The notes under the pieces: model-generated
What the model saw: only the letters and a program-made list of their open reading frames with translations
Database searches by the model: none
What the model was told of the DNA's origin: nothing
Part shown: positions 44,268 to 53,215 of the stretch, piece by piece
Position numbering within the stretch: the first letter of the stretch is position 1
How the letters are laid out: each line of letters opens with the position of its first letter
Assembly: GCF_004118675.1 (NCBI RefSeq)
Contig: NZ_SDHZ01000003.1
Location: 1 to 64,000, forward strand
Source: Filimonas effusa
GTDB lineage: Bacteria > Bacteroidota > Bacteroidia > Chitinophagales > Chitinophagaceae
Length of the DNA: 64,000 nt
Direction of reading: 5' to 3'
Program-made: the position numbers and the translations under genes

Positions 44268-44723
44268 TCATTTTAATCGACGATTATTCTTAGAAAGGTC
44301 ATTCATTACCCTGGGCTTGCTTTTATTTTTCAAGGTAGATTGAGCTTTTATAGTTGTGACTATTTCTGATACTGAGGGAAGTAAATTCACTGAATGGACA
44401 TCCAAAGATCCTTTTTGTCCATCAATTAAATAACCCAATCCACGGAAATTGAGTCCAGAATTATCAAACTGGTATTTAAACGACAAGGCTATTTCAATAT
44501 TATTTAAATGTCCATCTGTGTAAACTGTCATTGGAGTTGGATCGAACTCTCCCATGTAATATTCGCGTCTCCACTCGTCAACTGATCCCCCATATAAATA
44601 TTGCCGCAATTGTTTTTCAACACTGCCGAACTTGTTTTTTGAATTTAGGTCGTCTGACAAAAAGCCTTTCGATTGCAAAACTTTAATCTCTGAATAAATT
44701 TCATATTCAAACTCATATTCCAT
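44268..44723 (-). CDS. Unknown accessory protein, 151 residues
   Basis: The protein has no export signal. The middle includes LRQYLYGGSVDEWRREYYMGEF and a SLDVHSVNLLPSVSEIVTTIKAQSTLKNKSKPR segment; the latter, with 'TIKAQSTLKN', looks like a helical tail, and the chain ends in NDLSKNNRRLK. I recognise no family. It is in the cluster of small minus-strand genes upstream of oriT, which in such elements often encode proteins that enter the recipient or alter the relaxosome. Confidence 0.5.
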   Translation of the reverse strand: MEYEFEYEIYSEIKVLQSKGFLSDDLNSKNKFGSVEKQLRQYLYGGSVDEWRREYYMGEFDPTPMTVYTDGHLNNIEIALSFKYQFDNSGLNFRGLGYLIDGQKGSLDVHSVNLLPSVSEIVTTIKAQSTLKNKSKPRVMNDLSKNNRRLK

Positions 44724-44797
44724 AACACATAAATAATTGGTAATAGAATATCCTATAACGCCTTAAAACTTGAAACATCTTATCCATAAGGCCAACT

Positions 44798-45526
44798 TCA
44801 CCCATTTCGTTTTCTTCGTCCACTTGAAGATGGGTTGACGGTACGCTGCTTTTTTGGAACACTCAGATTAATATTTGTTTTATGATACATTCTGTAATGG
44901 TGCATATATTCTTCGGTTTGTTTAAAACCCGAAATTTTTCCGTTCCAGATTGCTTCGCCAACTGGGTCTATATTCCATAACCCAGGAATATTAATTGTCG
45001 CTTTTAGCGAATCCCTATCATTGGATAGGCTTACCAGATTCTTTATGCCGGTACAGTAATTAAGCTGAAAAATCTCAGTTTTTTTATCCAAGCCGACTGC
45101 TGTAAATGGAATTTTGTTTTCTCTGTTTGATAACTGTGTAAATTCCTTGTTCCTGGTGTCAACAAGAAAATCAACACTTAAAAGCGTCATTATTGGAATT
45201 TCCCTTCCGACAAATTTTGAAGAACTAATTTCCAGGCTGAAGTTATCAGGCGTTTGTGATGACAAAACATTGTCTTTGTTTTGAGTAAAGACCCGCATCG
45301 GGGGGAGTTCAATGTATGCAACATCCATAGGGACGGTATGACAGTTTTGCGGCAACTTATAAACATTCTTGGTATTGTAGTCGAATAAAAATCGATGTAA
45401 ACCAGTACCCTTGTCTACCTCCATGTCTGATAATAGAATTTTATTATCTCGATTATCATTCTGTCGAATGCAATTATTAAATAGATCTACGACAAATTCT
45501 TCGTTTGTGATTATAATCTCATTCAT
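44798..45526 (-). CDS. Unknown accessory protein, 242 residues
   Basis: This globular protein, without signal peptide, shows strands (HTVPMDVAYIELPPMRVF) and ends with a proline/serine and basic tail (NPSSSGRRKRNG). No family is recognised. It lies 74 bp upstream of the 151-residue gene in the same direction. The basic end resembles those of other genes in this cluster. Confidence 0.5.
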   Translation of the reverse strand: MNEIIITNEEFVVDLFNNCIRQNDNRDNKILLSDMEVDKGTGLHRFLFDYNTKNVYKLPQNCHTVPMDVAYIELPPMRVFTQNKDNVLSSQTPDNFSLEISSSKFVGREIPIMTLLSVDFLVDTRNKEFTQLSNRENKIPFTAVGLDKKTEIFQLNYCTGIKNLVSLSNDRDSLKATINIPGLWNIDPVGEAIWNGKISGFKQTEEYMHHYRMYHKTNINLSVPKKQRTVNPSSSGRRKRNG

Positions 45527-45575
45527 TTCTATCCGTTTTCTATGTTAACAATAAGGATGGAACATTTCAAGTATC

Positions 45576-45908
45576 TTACAGTTTCATTCCCCTCTCATTC
45601 CCTCTTTCTTTGATAACACGAGGCTTTTTGGCAAGTTCGTCTATTGAATATGGCTTCAAAACCTTCTCTTTTGACATGTCCATCAAGCAAAAATCGCTAT
45701 AGGTTTTCCCCTGATCTTGTTTTTGCATCAACTGCTTTGCAAATGAGTCTGATTCAGCGATACTCCCAACTGGATGGAATATTTCAAACTTTTCTTTCAA
45801 AAAGTGGGGTTCAACATTATAATGCAAGTACATAAAATAAAATTTTAGGAGATAGAAAATATGACTCAACTGAGATTGTGGAAGACTGGATATTTTCTTC
45901 AGATACAT
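45576..45908 (-). CDS. Unknown accessory protein, 110 residues
   Basis: A small protein with an aromatic start and a helical middle, ending in the basic tail VIKERGNERGMKL. The natural start is uncertain: the first 25 residues (FYLLKFYFMYLHYN) are unusually hydrophobic, and Met26 would give 85 residues. No family is recognised. It belongs to the same minus-strand cluster. Confidence 0.4.
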   Translation of the reverse strand: MYLKKISSLPQSQLSHIFYLLKFYFMYLHYNVEPHFLKEKFEIFHPVGSIAESDSFAKQLMQKQDQGKTYSDFCLMDMSKEKVLKPYSIDELAKKPRVIKERGNERGMKL

Positions 45909-46058
45909 TGAGAGGCCCCAACGACAATCAAAAGTTGAAAAACCAAAAACAAAACTTCAATTAGTAAACTTTGCAAGTTCAATTTGCGTTGCATCGGCTG
46001 CCGCCGATTGAGTTTTCTAAGCCATTTGTGCAAGAATAATTAATACAGGGGATGAATA

Positions 46059-47039
46059 TCACGCTCGCATCCCTTTTCGTCTGTCATTTGGCTCACTCGA
46101 TAACACCCTAGACTTCATACCTTGAGCGCTCCATTCCTTCATTTGGAAGTCGCTAACTTTCTGTAGAATCCTCTCGGAATTGATACAAGGTCCATAAGTT
46201 GAGTTAACTTCATCAAATACCGCGATGGTAGTAGCACTTGTTCTTCCCTTTGTTTCCAAAATATCCAACCGGGCATTTAGATGTTTTTGGTCAATAATTT
46301 TAAACTCAATCTCACTTCCCTTGGGTGCAATTCTTGCTATTTCCACATCCCTGAATGAGCCGTTCCACTGCACACGTTCGGAAATTGATATATTCCTAAT
46401 TTGCTCTACATCATCCCCCCAATGTAACATCAGGTCAAAATTACTTTGAAGCGCATGTTTGGTTGCGGATTCTAAGGATGGGAAATGATGGGTATCGCTG
46501 CTTACTATAAAATCCTTCCCAAACAGCAAATCGGATTCATTTTTAAATGCTTTTAGTGAAACACTGGTGACAGCGAACTTCCTATTAGTATTAAATTGGT
46601 CAACATCTAATGTTGACAATCCAGACATATATCCCCAAGGACAAGACATCACTCCGGCACCTAATACATGAATAGTGGGCAGGCACAAATCGGATTGACC
46701 ATAACCATGCAGTAAATTCAAGGGAATTTGATACTTCGATTCAAATTCCGCAACCCCATCCGGAAAAGATAAGTATATAGAGGGCGGAGCTTCCTGGTAT
46801 GGTTTAGGTCCATGCTCAAAAAATTTCATCTCGACAACTTTCTTCCCGGCATCAGCTATAAAATATTCTTGATAAGACTGTAAGGGATTGGAGGCATCTA
46901 AACGAAATAACTCGGTAGGATCTTGCTCGCATAGCATTAAAAGCGCATCTCTCATATTCCCAAAATGATGTGTTTCAGTGGAATTCTTAAAGTCACGGTG
47001 GCCAATTACTACATCAAAGTTTGTTTCGCTATTATTCAT
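46059..47039 (-). CDS. Unknown accessory protein, 326 residues
   Basis: The protein has no signal peptide and seems mixed alpha/beta. A pattern repeats in its two halves: 'THHFGNMRDALLMLCEQDPTELF' near residue 20 and 'THHFPSLESATKHALQSNFDLML' near residue 185, which suggests an internal duplication with a T-H-H-F signature. The end is basic (NDRRKGMRA). No family is recognised. It lies 52 bp downstream of the 90-residue gene. Confidence 0.5.
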   Translation of the reverse strand: MNNSETNFDVVIGHRDFKNSTETHHFGNMRDALLMLCEQDPTELFRLDASNPLQSYQEYFIADAGKKVVEMKFFEHGPKPYQEAPPSIYLSFPDGVAEFESKYQIPLNLLHGYGQSDLCLPTIHVLGAGVMSCPWGYMSGLSTLDVDQFNTNRKFAVTSVSLKAFKNESDLLFGKDFIVSSDTHHFPSLESATKHALQSNFDLMLHWGDDVEQIRNISISERVQWNGSFRDVEIARIAPKGSEIEFKIIDQKHLNARLDILETKGRTSATTIAVFDEVNSTYGPCINSERILQKVSDFQMKEWSAQGMKSRVLSSEPNDRRKGMRA

Positions 47040-47091
47040 AGCAACAGTTTTAATTTGACTAATCTGGATATGATTGACAATTCAAATCGCA

Positions 47092-47364
47092 TTATCTGAT
47101 AGGAAAAAGGTGTCCGACGATTTTTGCACTGGCTTTGCCCTTCTTTTTAAAAGGAATTGAGGTTCGGAAACTTAATATCCAATTGTAGGCAAGGACTTTC
47201 CAATTTCTAAATAGTTCTCCTTTTTCGTTCTTCCACGCTCTTGATTCATAGTAAAAATAGAATGCGTCGGAATGCTTCTCTGATAAATTCAACAGCCGGA
47301 AATAGACATATACCTCATTTCGTTCGGGCGGTTTAAATTGGCGGCACTTTGTCATTATTGTCAT
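47092..47364 (-). CDS. Small protein with WK-type helical motif
   Basis: This 90-residue protein contains FYFYYESRAWKNEKGELFRNWKVLAYNWI. The arrangement F-Y-x-Y-Y-E-S-x-x-W-K...W-K-x-x-x-x-N-W recalls a short helical motif I have seen at the C-terminus of replication-linked proteins of phages and mobile elements in Bacteroidetes. Here it stands alone. It is the first gene of the accessory cluster, with an operator-like dyad 40 bp upstream. Confidence 0.5.
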   Translation of the reverse strand: MTIMTKCRQFKPPERNEVYVYFRLLNLSEKHSDAFYFYYESRAWKNEKGELFRNWKVLAYNWILSFRTSIPFKKKGKASAKIVGHLFPIR

Positions 47365-47403
47365 TTTAGATACTTCAAAGATGGTGTAACAAAAAGGCGA
47401 CTC

Positions 47404-47428
47404 TGTACACCAAACCTACAGGTGTACA
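47404..47428. promoter_or_regulatory. TGTACACC/GGTGTACA operator-like dyad
   Basis: A perfect 8-bp inverted repeat (TGTACACC at 47404-47411 and GGTGTACA at 47421-47428) lies 40 bp upstream of the accessory gene cluster. The half-site matches the T(A/G)TACACC repeats before the tra operon at 16480-16498, so both may be bound by the same element-encoded regulator. Confidence 0.45.
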
Positions 47429-47670
47429 TTAAAAATTTGTCATTTATGGAAGTAAGGAGATTATATGTGACTCGATAAGAGTCCAGGCAAAAACGACTGT
47501 AAAAGATCAGTGTTATATTATATAATAACAAAGACTCCGTTCAATTGATTTTAAACGGAGTCCACATAATATATATACAATTTTCTTAGAATTCCTATTG
47601 CAATGCCAGCATCAAACTTCCACCACTGAGAACAAGAATTTAAAATCGAGTAATTCCCAAAGCCAAAAAG
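47429..47670. other. Intergenic region at the element end
   Basis: With the site above, this is the 306-bp gap between the accessory cluster and the end-proximal HTH gene. It holds a 9-bp stem (GACTCCGTT at 47533-47541 with AACGGAGTC at 47554-47562) that is followed on the plus strand by no T-run; it may be a weak terminator for the HTH gene. I see nothing else. Confidence 0.35.
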
Positions 47671-48144
47671 TTATGTATAAATACAGGACTTTTCAGGATT
47701 TATTGAGATATGCCGATCTACTTCAGAAAGTAACAATGACAAAATCTGGCGTATTCTGCCATTAGGTTTATGGGTTCCTTTCTCATAATGAAAAATTGTT
47801 GATTCATTAATTCCCAGATTTCTAGCAAGATCCTCTTGAGTAAACCCGTTAATATAACGATAATATTTAATCTTACCTGCGAAGCTGGAAATATCGATTT
47901 CAAATGGAAAATAGCCTAAAAATTCTATGATTTTGGGATAGTACTTTACCATTGGTTTTGACCGGTTATTCTCCCACAGTGTTACACAATCTTCTGTTAC
48001 CCCTATAAATTTAGCTACTTCCTTTTGTAACATCCGCTTTTCCAATCGTTTATTGAGAATTTTCTCATTTAAAGTCTTAGGATTCTCTAAATACCTACAA
48101 TTCAATGGCTTAGGTATAATTTTGGAAAATGTGGAAAATGGCAA
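47671..48144 (-). CDS. XRE-type regulator at the element end
   Basis: This protein of up to 157 residues has two helix-turn-helix segments: LEKRMLQKEVAKFIGVTEDCVTLWENNRSKP near residue 35 and YINGFTQEDLARNLGINESTIFHYEKGTHKP near residue 100, joined by KYYPKIIEFLGYFPFEID. This layout is common in Bacteroidetes mobile elements. The frame has only a TTG at 48142-48144 as start and remains open across the element junction, so the start is uncertain and could be completed differently when the element is circular. The likely role is control of excision or transfer. Confidence 0.7.
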   Translation of the reverse strand: MPFSTFSKIIPKPLNCRYLENPKTLNEKILNKRLEKRMLQKEVAKFIGVTEDCVTLWENNRSKPMVKYYPKIIEFLGYFPFEIDISSFAGKIKYYRYINGFTQEDLARNLGINESTIFHYEKGTHKPNGRIRQILSLLLSEVDRHISINPEKSCIYT

Positions 48145-48147
48145 CGC

Positions 48148-48650
48148 ATCAATGCCCTTGCGGCTATTATAATCACCCGGCCAAAGATTGTGTATGTGCC
48201 CCCGGTAAAGTGCGGCAATACCTTAACAGGGTATCGGGGCCGCTGCTAGACCGTATTGACCTTCATGTAGAGGTAACGCCGGTTCCTTTTGAAGCCATCG
48301 CGCATACCGGGGAGCGTATACCAGAATCGTCCGCCACTATCCGGGAGCGGGTAGTGAAAGCGCGGGCCATCCAGGCGGCGCGTTTTGCAGGTGCAGGCAT
48401 TACTACCAATGCCCAAATGAACACCCGTTTGCTAAACCGGTATTGCAAGCTCGATGCCGACAGTCTTGAACTACTCAAAACCGCCATGCACAGGCTGCAT
48501 CTTTCGGCACGCGCCTACGACCGGATACTTAAAGTTAGCCGCACCATTGCCGACCTGCAGGGCGCAGCTGCTATTTCGGCCGCCCACCTGGCAGAAGCCA
48601 TCCATTACCGTAGCCTCGACCGCGAACAGTGGGGGCAGGAGTATGAATAA
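48148..48650 (+). pseudogene. yifB: 3' third of yifB/comM, cut by the element
   Basis: YifB/ComM is an AAA+ Mg-chelatase-type ATPase of about 510 residues that acts as a branch-migration helicase in natural transformation. Only the last 165 residues remain: CPCGYYNHPAKDCVC, VSGPLLDRIDLHVEV and ATIRERVVKARAIQAARF match the family, and the frame reaches the natural end. The homology starts abruptly at CPCG (about 48150); the preceding codons read MATHQ in place of the expected SMNP. The 5' two-thirds should lie at the far end of the element, outside the window. The gene is thus inactive. Confidence 0.88.
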
Positions 48651-48974
48651 AAGATAGAATAATAGATTCAGGACAATGGGCGCCCAGGTCATGGCATATA
48701 AATAGTCGGTTGAGAGGGCGGAGATATAGGAAGGCTGATCGGATGAATGAAAGCCTTGGATTAGTTGGCAAAGATGTAAGTGTACGAAGCCAGAGAATGG
48801 GGGACAAAGGTTTAATTAGACGAAGCAAAGAACAGAGGACAAAGGTGTAGGTGGCGAATGTAGAGAATCGACGGCTGAGAATTGGGTGGAAAGAGGAGAA
48901 TGGGCGGACGAAGATACAGGGTAACTAAGAAGTAACTTATTATTTTGGATTAGGGACGTAATTTTGCACGCACT
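48651..48974. other. Purine-rich intergenic region
   Basis: This 324-bp stretch is strongly purine-rich on the plus strand, with many imperfect copies of GAAG, GAGA and GACAAAGG. No frame in it has a coding signal I trust. It must hold the promoter of the ABC transporter gene. Confidence 0.35.
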
Positions 48975-50741
48975 ATGCAAATATTGTTACAATATCTCAA
49001 GCCATACAAATGGCTTGTAGTGCTTTCTTTGTTCCTGGCGTGTATCAACCAGACATTCTCTTTATTAGACCCGCTCATCTTCGGGCGTATCATAGACCGG
49101 TTCGCCAATCATCCGCATACTACAGATAAGGCAGGACTGGAAAGCCGTGGCATCAGTCAATACCTGGGCGGAGTGGCCCTGCTGCTGCTTGCCAGTATGG
49201 GCGTGGCCATGGTGTCACGTATTGCCAAAGCATTCCAGGATTATTGTGTGAGCGTGGTTATCCAGAAATTCGGGGCCAGCATTTTTACCACCGGACTTCA
49301 ACACTCCCTGAAACTGCCGTTCCAGGATTTTGAAGACCAGCGCAGCGGAGAAACGCTAAGCATCCTTACCAAAGTGCGTACTGATTGTGAGAAATTCATT
49401 ACCAATTTCATCAATATCTTTTTCAGCATCGTGGTAGGTGTGGTGTTTGTAGCGGTATATGCCATCAGTATCCACTGGTCGGTAGCCCCTACTTATTTTG
49501 TGGGGATCCTGCTGCTATCATGGCTTACAAGCCTTTTAAGCCGCAAGATCAAAGTCATCCAGAAAACGATTGTACAGGAAACCACCTCGCTGGCGGGCAG
49601 CACTACTGAAAGCCTGCGGAATATTGAACTGGTGAAAAGCCTGGGCCTCAGCGAACAGGAAATAAAAAGGTTGAATAACAATACCTACAAGATCCTGGGA
49701 CTTGAAATTAAAAAAGTAAAAAGCATCCGTACCCTCAGCTTTATACAGGGCACTTTTGTAAATACTTTACGTCAAACCATCCTGTTCCTGCTCATGTACC
49801 TGATCTTTAAAGACCAGTTGAGCGTAGGCCAGTTGTTTACCATGCAGCTTTATTCGTTCTTCATATTCGGGCCTTTACAGGAGATCGGGAACATTATTCT
49901 TTCTTACCGTGAAGCAGAGGCGTCGCTGCACAATTTCAAAACGCTGATGAGCAAACCGGTAGAACGTATGCCGTCACAACCGAAAGATATAGGGTCACTG
50001 GAAACGCTTTCTTTTGAAGACGTCACATTCCGCCACCAGACGGCTATGTATAATGCACTGGACAGTATCAGCTTTACCGCGAAGAAAGGAGAGACCATTG
50101 CGTTTGTAGGCCCCTCCGGCTCCGGGAAAAGCACCCTGGTGAAACTGCTGGTAGGCTTATATACCCCACAGCAGGGAAAGATCCTTTACAACAACGTAGA
50201 GAACCAGGATATTCATTTCGACAGCCTGCGTGAACAAATAGGATTTGTAACACAGGATACCCAGCTGTTTGCCGGCACCATCCGCGAAAACCTGCTTTTT
50301 GTTCGCCCCGATGCTACCGACGAAGAGCTGGTAGATGTGCTGAAACAGGCGAGTTGCCAGTACCTGCTGTCCCGGGCAGAACATGGCATCAGCACGGTAA
50401 TTGGTGAAGGCGGCCTGAAACTGAGCGGTGGCGAACGCCAGCGTTTAAGTATTGCACGCTCCCTGTTACGTCATCCGCGGCTGCTGATCTTTGATGAAGC
50501 TACTTCTGCATTGGATTCCATTACAGAGGAAGAGATCACAGGCACCATTAAACAGATCTCCGCACAACGCGAACAGATCACGGTGCTTATTGCACACAGG
50601 CTGAGCACTATTATGCATGCCGATAGGATTTTTGTGCTCGAAAAAGGGCAGATGGCCGAAACCGGCAGTCATGAAAGCCTGTTGGCCGAAAAAGGACTGT
50701 ATTACGCCATGTGGCGTCAGCAGATAGGCGAAAGAAAATAA
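48975..50741 (+). CDS. ABC exporter, fused permease and ATPase
   Basis: This 588-residue half-transporter has an N-terminal six-helix permease domain (to about residue 320) and a C-terminal nucleotide-binding domain: Walker A GPSGSGKSTL, Q-loop TQDTQLFAGTIREN, signature LSGGERQRLSIAR, Walker B LLIFDEATSALD and the H-loop AHRLSTI. All catalytic residues are present. Proteins of this type export lipids, drugs or peptides as homodimers. The substrate cannot be read from the sequence. It is followed after 27 bp by the next gene, so the two may be one transcript. Confidence 0.93.
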   Translation: MQILLQYLKPYKWLVVLSLFLACINQTFSLLDPLIFGRIIDRFANHPHTTDKAGLESRGISQYLGGVALLLLASMGVAMVSRIAKAFQDYCVSVVIQKFGASIFTTGLQHSLKLPFQDFEDQRSGETLSILTKVRTDCEKFITNFINIFFSIVVGVVFVAVYAISIHWSVAPTYFVGILLLSWLTSLLSRKIKVIQKTIVQETTSLAGSTTESLRNIELVKSLGLSEQEIKRLNNNTYKILGLEIKKVKSIRTLSFIQGTFVNTLRQTILFLLMYLIFKDQLSVGQLFTMQLYSFFIFGPLQEIGNIILSYREAEASLHNFKTLMSKPVERMPSQPKDIGSLETLSFEDVTFRHQTAMYNALDSISFTAKKGETIAFVGPSGSGKSTLVKLLVGLYTPQQGKILYNNVENQDIHFDSLREQIGFVTQDTQLFAGTIRENLLFVRPDATDEELVDVLKQASCQYLLSRAEHGISTVIGEGGLKLSGGERQRLSIARSLLRHPRLLIFDEATSALDSITEEEITGTIKQISAQREQITVLIAHRLSTIMHADRIFVLEKGQMAETGSHESLLAEKGLYYAMWRQQIGERK

Positions 50742-50768
50742 TATATTCGCGGAACTCAAACCGAAGCT

Positions 50769-51302
50769 ATGGAAGAAATATTAGGAGTAGGCTCCCGTGT
50801 ACAACATCCCTCTTTCGGAAAAGGGGTTGTTATACATGTACACAAGCGTTTTTATGAGATCGCCTTTATAGAACAGGGTATCAGGCAACTGAAGAAAGAA
50901 GAAGACCTGGAAGTGATAGAAAGGATTGAACCTGAGTACAATGTAAGCTTTAATGAAGCCGAAGAAGCGCTGATCAAGATCCTGCGCACCTGGAGCGATG
51001 TTACTGAAATCGTTCCCCTGGGTGAAAAATGGAAAAACGGCGTAATGATCCTGCGCCCCGGCGACAGCAGTCTGAAGGAAAAAGAAATTCCTATCGACCA
51101 GTTCTTCCATAAGATCGTGATGCTTCGCGACAGGTTGAGGGTAATGGAACAACGCATTAATGCGCATACCATTCTCACCGATGAAGACAAGGTGAACCTG
51201 CAACAATATATTACGCGGATCTATGGCTCCCTTACCACCTTCAATATTCTGTTCAAACATAAGACAGATAATTTTGAAGGAGAAAAAGGGAAGGGAGAAT
51301 AG
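50769..51302 (+). CDS. Unknown protein with UvrD-tail-like SH3 domain
   Basis: The first 45 residues (LGVGSRVQHPSFGKGVVIHV) match the small tudor/SH3-like domain found at the C-terminus of UvrD-type helicases and related factors (pattern G-x-x-V-x-H-x-x-F-G-x-G-x-V). The remaining 130 residues are helical with no known family; the central EEALIKILRTWSD and FFHKIVMLRDRLRVMEQRIN suggest a dimerising helix. The 177-residue protein may bind nucleic acid or RNA polymerase. A terminator follows 20 bp after the stop. Confidence 0.6.
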   Translation: MEEILGVGSRVQHPSFGKGVVIHVHKRFYEIAFIEQGIRQLKKEEDLEVIERIEPEYNVSFNEAEEALIKILRTWSDVTEIVPLGEKWKNGVMILRPGDSSLKEKEIPIDQFFHKIVMLRDRLRVMEQRINAHTILTDEDKVNLQQYITRIYGSLTTFNILFKHKTDNFEGEKGKGE

Positions 51303-51321
51303 AAAACAGATCTTTTATAGG

Positions 51322-51348
51322 GCGGCGCAAATTGCGCCGCTTTTTTTT
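51322..51348 (+). terminator. Rho-independent terminator
   Basis: A GC-rich 9-bp stem (GCGGCGCAA with TTGCGCCGC) and a one-base loop are followed by eight T (51341-51348). It ends the ABC transporter/SH3-domain transcript. Confidence 0.9.
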
Positions 51349-51505
51349 ATGGCCTTTGTAACGTTCCATATACCCCATTTCGCGCTTAAGTCACCGTGTA
51401 TTTCAAAAAAAAGAGCAACCTTTCCCTAACAAGCAATGCAGAACTATTTCAACTGTTCCGTATAAGCGGTTTTGTTCTTATTGTATCATTCATAAATACA
51501 CTGCT

Positions 51506-52336
51506 ATGAAACTGTTGTCTCCAAAAGACTATGCAAAAGTAAACGCTGCCCTGCAGCGGGTAAGCTTTAATAACCTGTTTGCCCGTTCGGTAGTGGAGCA
51601 TCAGATATCCGGACAGGTATTTGTTGATAACACAGAAGCGCCGGAAAGTTTCTACATTGTACACCCCTATGGGATGAGCCTTTTGCTTGGCCGCAGTGAT
51701 GATCCTGTTTTCAATGCTGCCTTTAAAGAGCATGCGCTCAATACAAACAAAAGCAGGAACAAGCATGAGTGGATGCAGGCCTATCCTAATAAATGGCACC
51801 TGGTATTATGTGAACTGTTTGGCGATAAACTGATTGCCAACGCACAAAATACCGGCCAGCAGCAGCATGGAATTGTGGAGCTCAACAGCAGGGTTAACTT
51901 CAAATTTAATATTGAAAAATACCAGGCCGTTTCACACAAAAGCACGGCGCCGGGCGTGGCGGTTGTTGAAACCGATCGTGAGCTGTTCCGTAAAATGGAA
52001 GGCAGTGTTACACCAAATTTCTTCTGGGACAGCGAAGATGATTTTCTCGCCAATGGCAAAGCATTCAGCTTACTTGATAATAACCAGCTGGCAGCTACCG
52101 CATTTTCTGCTTATATGACCAGCGATAAACTGGAACTGGGTATTGAAACGCTTCCTGCATTCAGGGGAAAAGGTTATGCAGCAGCTGTAAGCGCTGCACT
52201 GATTGATTTCTGTATCAGCAACAACTACGAGCCGCTATGGTCGTGCAGGCTGGAGAATACAGGCTCTGTAATGCTGGCGCAAAAGCTGGGGTTTGAAGTG
52301 GCGTTGACTTTTCCTTACTACAGGTTGAGCAATTAG
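51506..52336 (+). CDS. GNAT family acetyltransferase
   Basis: This 276-residue protein has an unusual N-terminal half and a GNAT acyl-CoA-binding half. The latter has YMTSDKLELGIETLPAFRGKGYAAAVSAALIDFC, where RGKGYA is the acetyl-CoA loop (Q/R-x-x-G-x-G/A), then WSCRLENTGSVMLAQKLGFEVAL. The layout fits the 'GNAT acetyltransferase' group with a long N-terminal domain. The substrate is unknown. It appears monocistronic. Confidence 0.85.
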   Translation: MKLLSPKDYAKVNAALQRVSFNNLFARSVVEHQISGQVFVDNTEAPESFYIVHPYGMSLLLGRSDDPVFNAAFKEHALNTNKSRNKHEWMQAYPNKWHLVLCELFGDKLIANAQNTGQQQHGIVELNSRVNFKFNIEKYQAVSHKSTAPGVAVVETDRELFRKMEGSVTPNFFWDSEDDFLANGKAFSLLDNNQLAATAFSAYMTSDKLELGIETLPAFRGKGYAAAVSAALIDFCISNNYEPLWSCRLENTGSVMLAQKLGFEVALTFPYYRLSN

Positions 52337-52435
52337 AATGGTGGATTATTAATAGATGAAACTTAAGTAAAATGGGATAAACAGCGTGTTTATAGGCTAA
52401 TTTCAGTTAAATTTAGCTACCAAAATTCAGCTGGG

Positions 52436-53209
52436 ATGGGTAAACAGACACTTGTTTTCTATAACGAGGTGAGGAAAGTATGGGAAGAGGTTACCCATAA
52501 TGTAGCTTACACTCCATTGGAATTCCAACTGGAGATCCATAAAAAGTTACTCAACCTGTTTCAACCGGGGAATTATTACTATTTTATTTTTAACGTCAGT
52601 AACGCTGAATTTGAATTTGTAAGTGAACAGATCCAATCCATTCTCGGCTATGATGTGAAAACATTGAAAGCATCTGATTTTCTCAATAGAATACATGCAG
52701 AAGACCAGCCTTATTTTATAGCCTTCGAGAAACAGCTCGTCAACTTTTTCAGTAAACTTCCGCAGGATAAGATCCTGAAGTATAAAGTGCAGTACGATTT
52801 CAGGGTACGTGATAGTAATGATAACTATAAACGGATCCTGCACCAGCTGGTGATCATTGAACATAATAACAGCAACCTGCTCCGGTCACTTGGCATTCAT
52901 ACGGATATTACGCATCTTAAACCTTCCGGCACGCCCACGCTTTCGTTTATTGGTTTGGACAACGAGCCTTCTTACTACAATGTGCCACCAGACCAGCCTT
53001 TGCTTACTGCCTCAAAAGAACGGTTCACACGCAGGGAAAAACAGATCATCCGGTTTGTGCTTTCGGGCAAGAATTCACATGAGATAGCGCAAACACTTCA
53101 CATTTCAAAACACACGGTGGATACGCATCGGAAAAAGATACTCTCTAAATCGGGCTGTGCGTCGTGGGTGGAGATGAGCGCACGGGCTGTTACTGAAGCC
53201 TGGGTTTAG
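52436..53209 (+). CDS. PAS domain LuxR-type regulator
   Basis: This 257-residue protein has a PAS-like sensor domain at about 45-165 (YYFIFNVSNAEFEFVSEQIQSILGYD, DFLNRIHAEDQPYF) and a C-terminal LuxR helix-turn-helix (FTRREKQIIRFVLSGKNSHEIAQTLHISKHTVDTHRKKILSKSG). It has no receiver domain. It is a single-component transcription regulator; the ligand is unknown. It stands just before a 17-bp minisatellite. Confidence 0.9.
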   Translation: MGKQTLVFYNEVRKVWEEVTHNVAYTPLEFQLEIHKKLLNLFQPGNYYYFIFNVSNAEFEFVSEQIQSILGYDVKTLKASDFLNRIHAEDQPYFIAFEKQLVNFFSKLPQDKILKYKVQYDFRVRDSNDNYKRILHQLVIIEHNNSNLLRSLGIHTDITHLKPSGTPTLSFIGLDNEPSYYNVPPDQPLLTASKERFTRREKQIIRFVLSGKNSHEIAQTLHISKHTVDTHRKKILSKSGCASWVEMSARAVTEAWV

Positions 53210-53215
53210 TTAACG

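Noticed and set aside
48129-48650. Complete small gene starting MWKMATHQ.
   Set aside because: Only the part from CPCG on matches YifB; the first codons are element DNA read through by chance.
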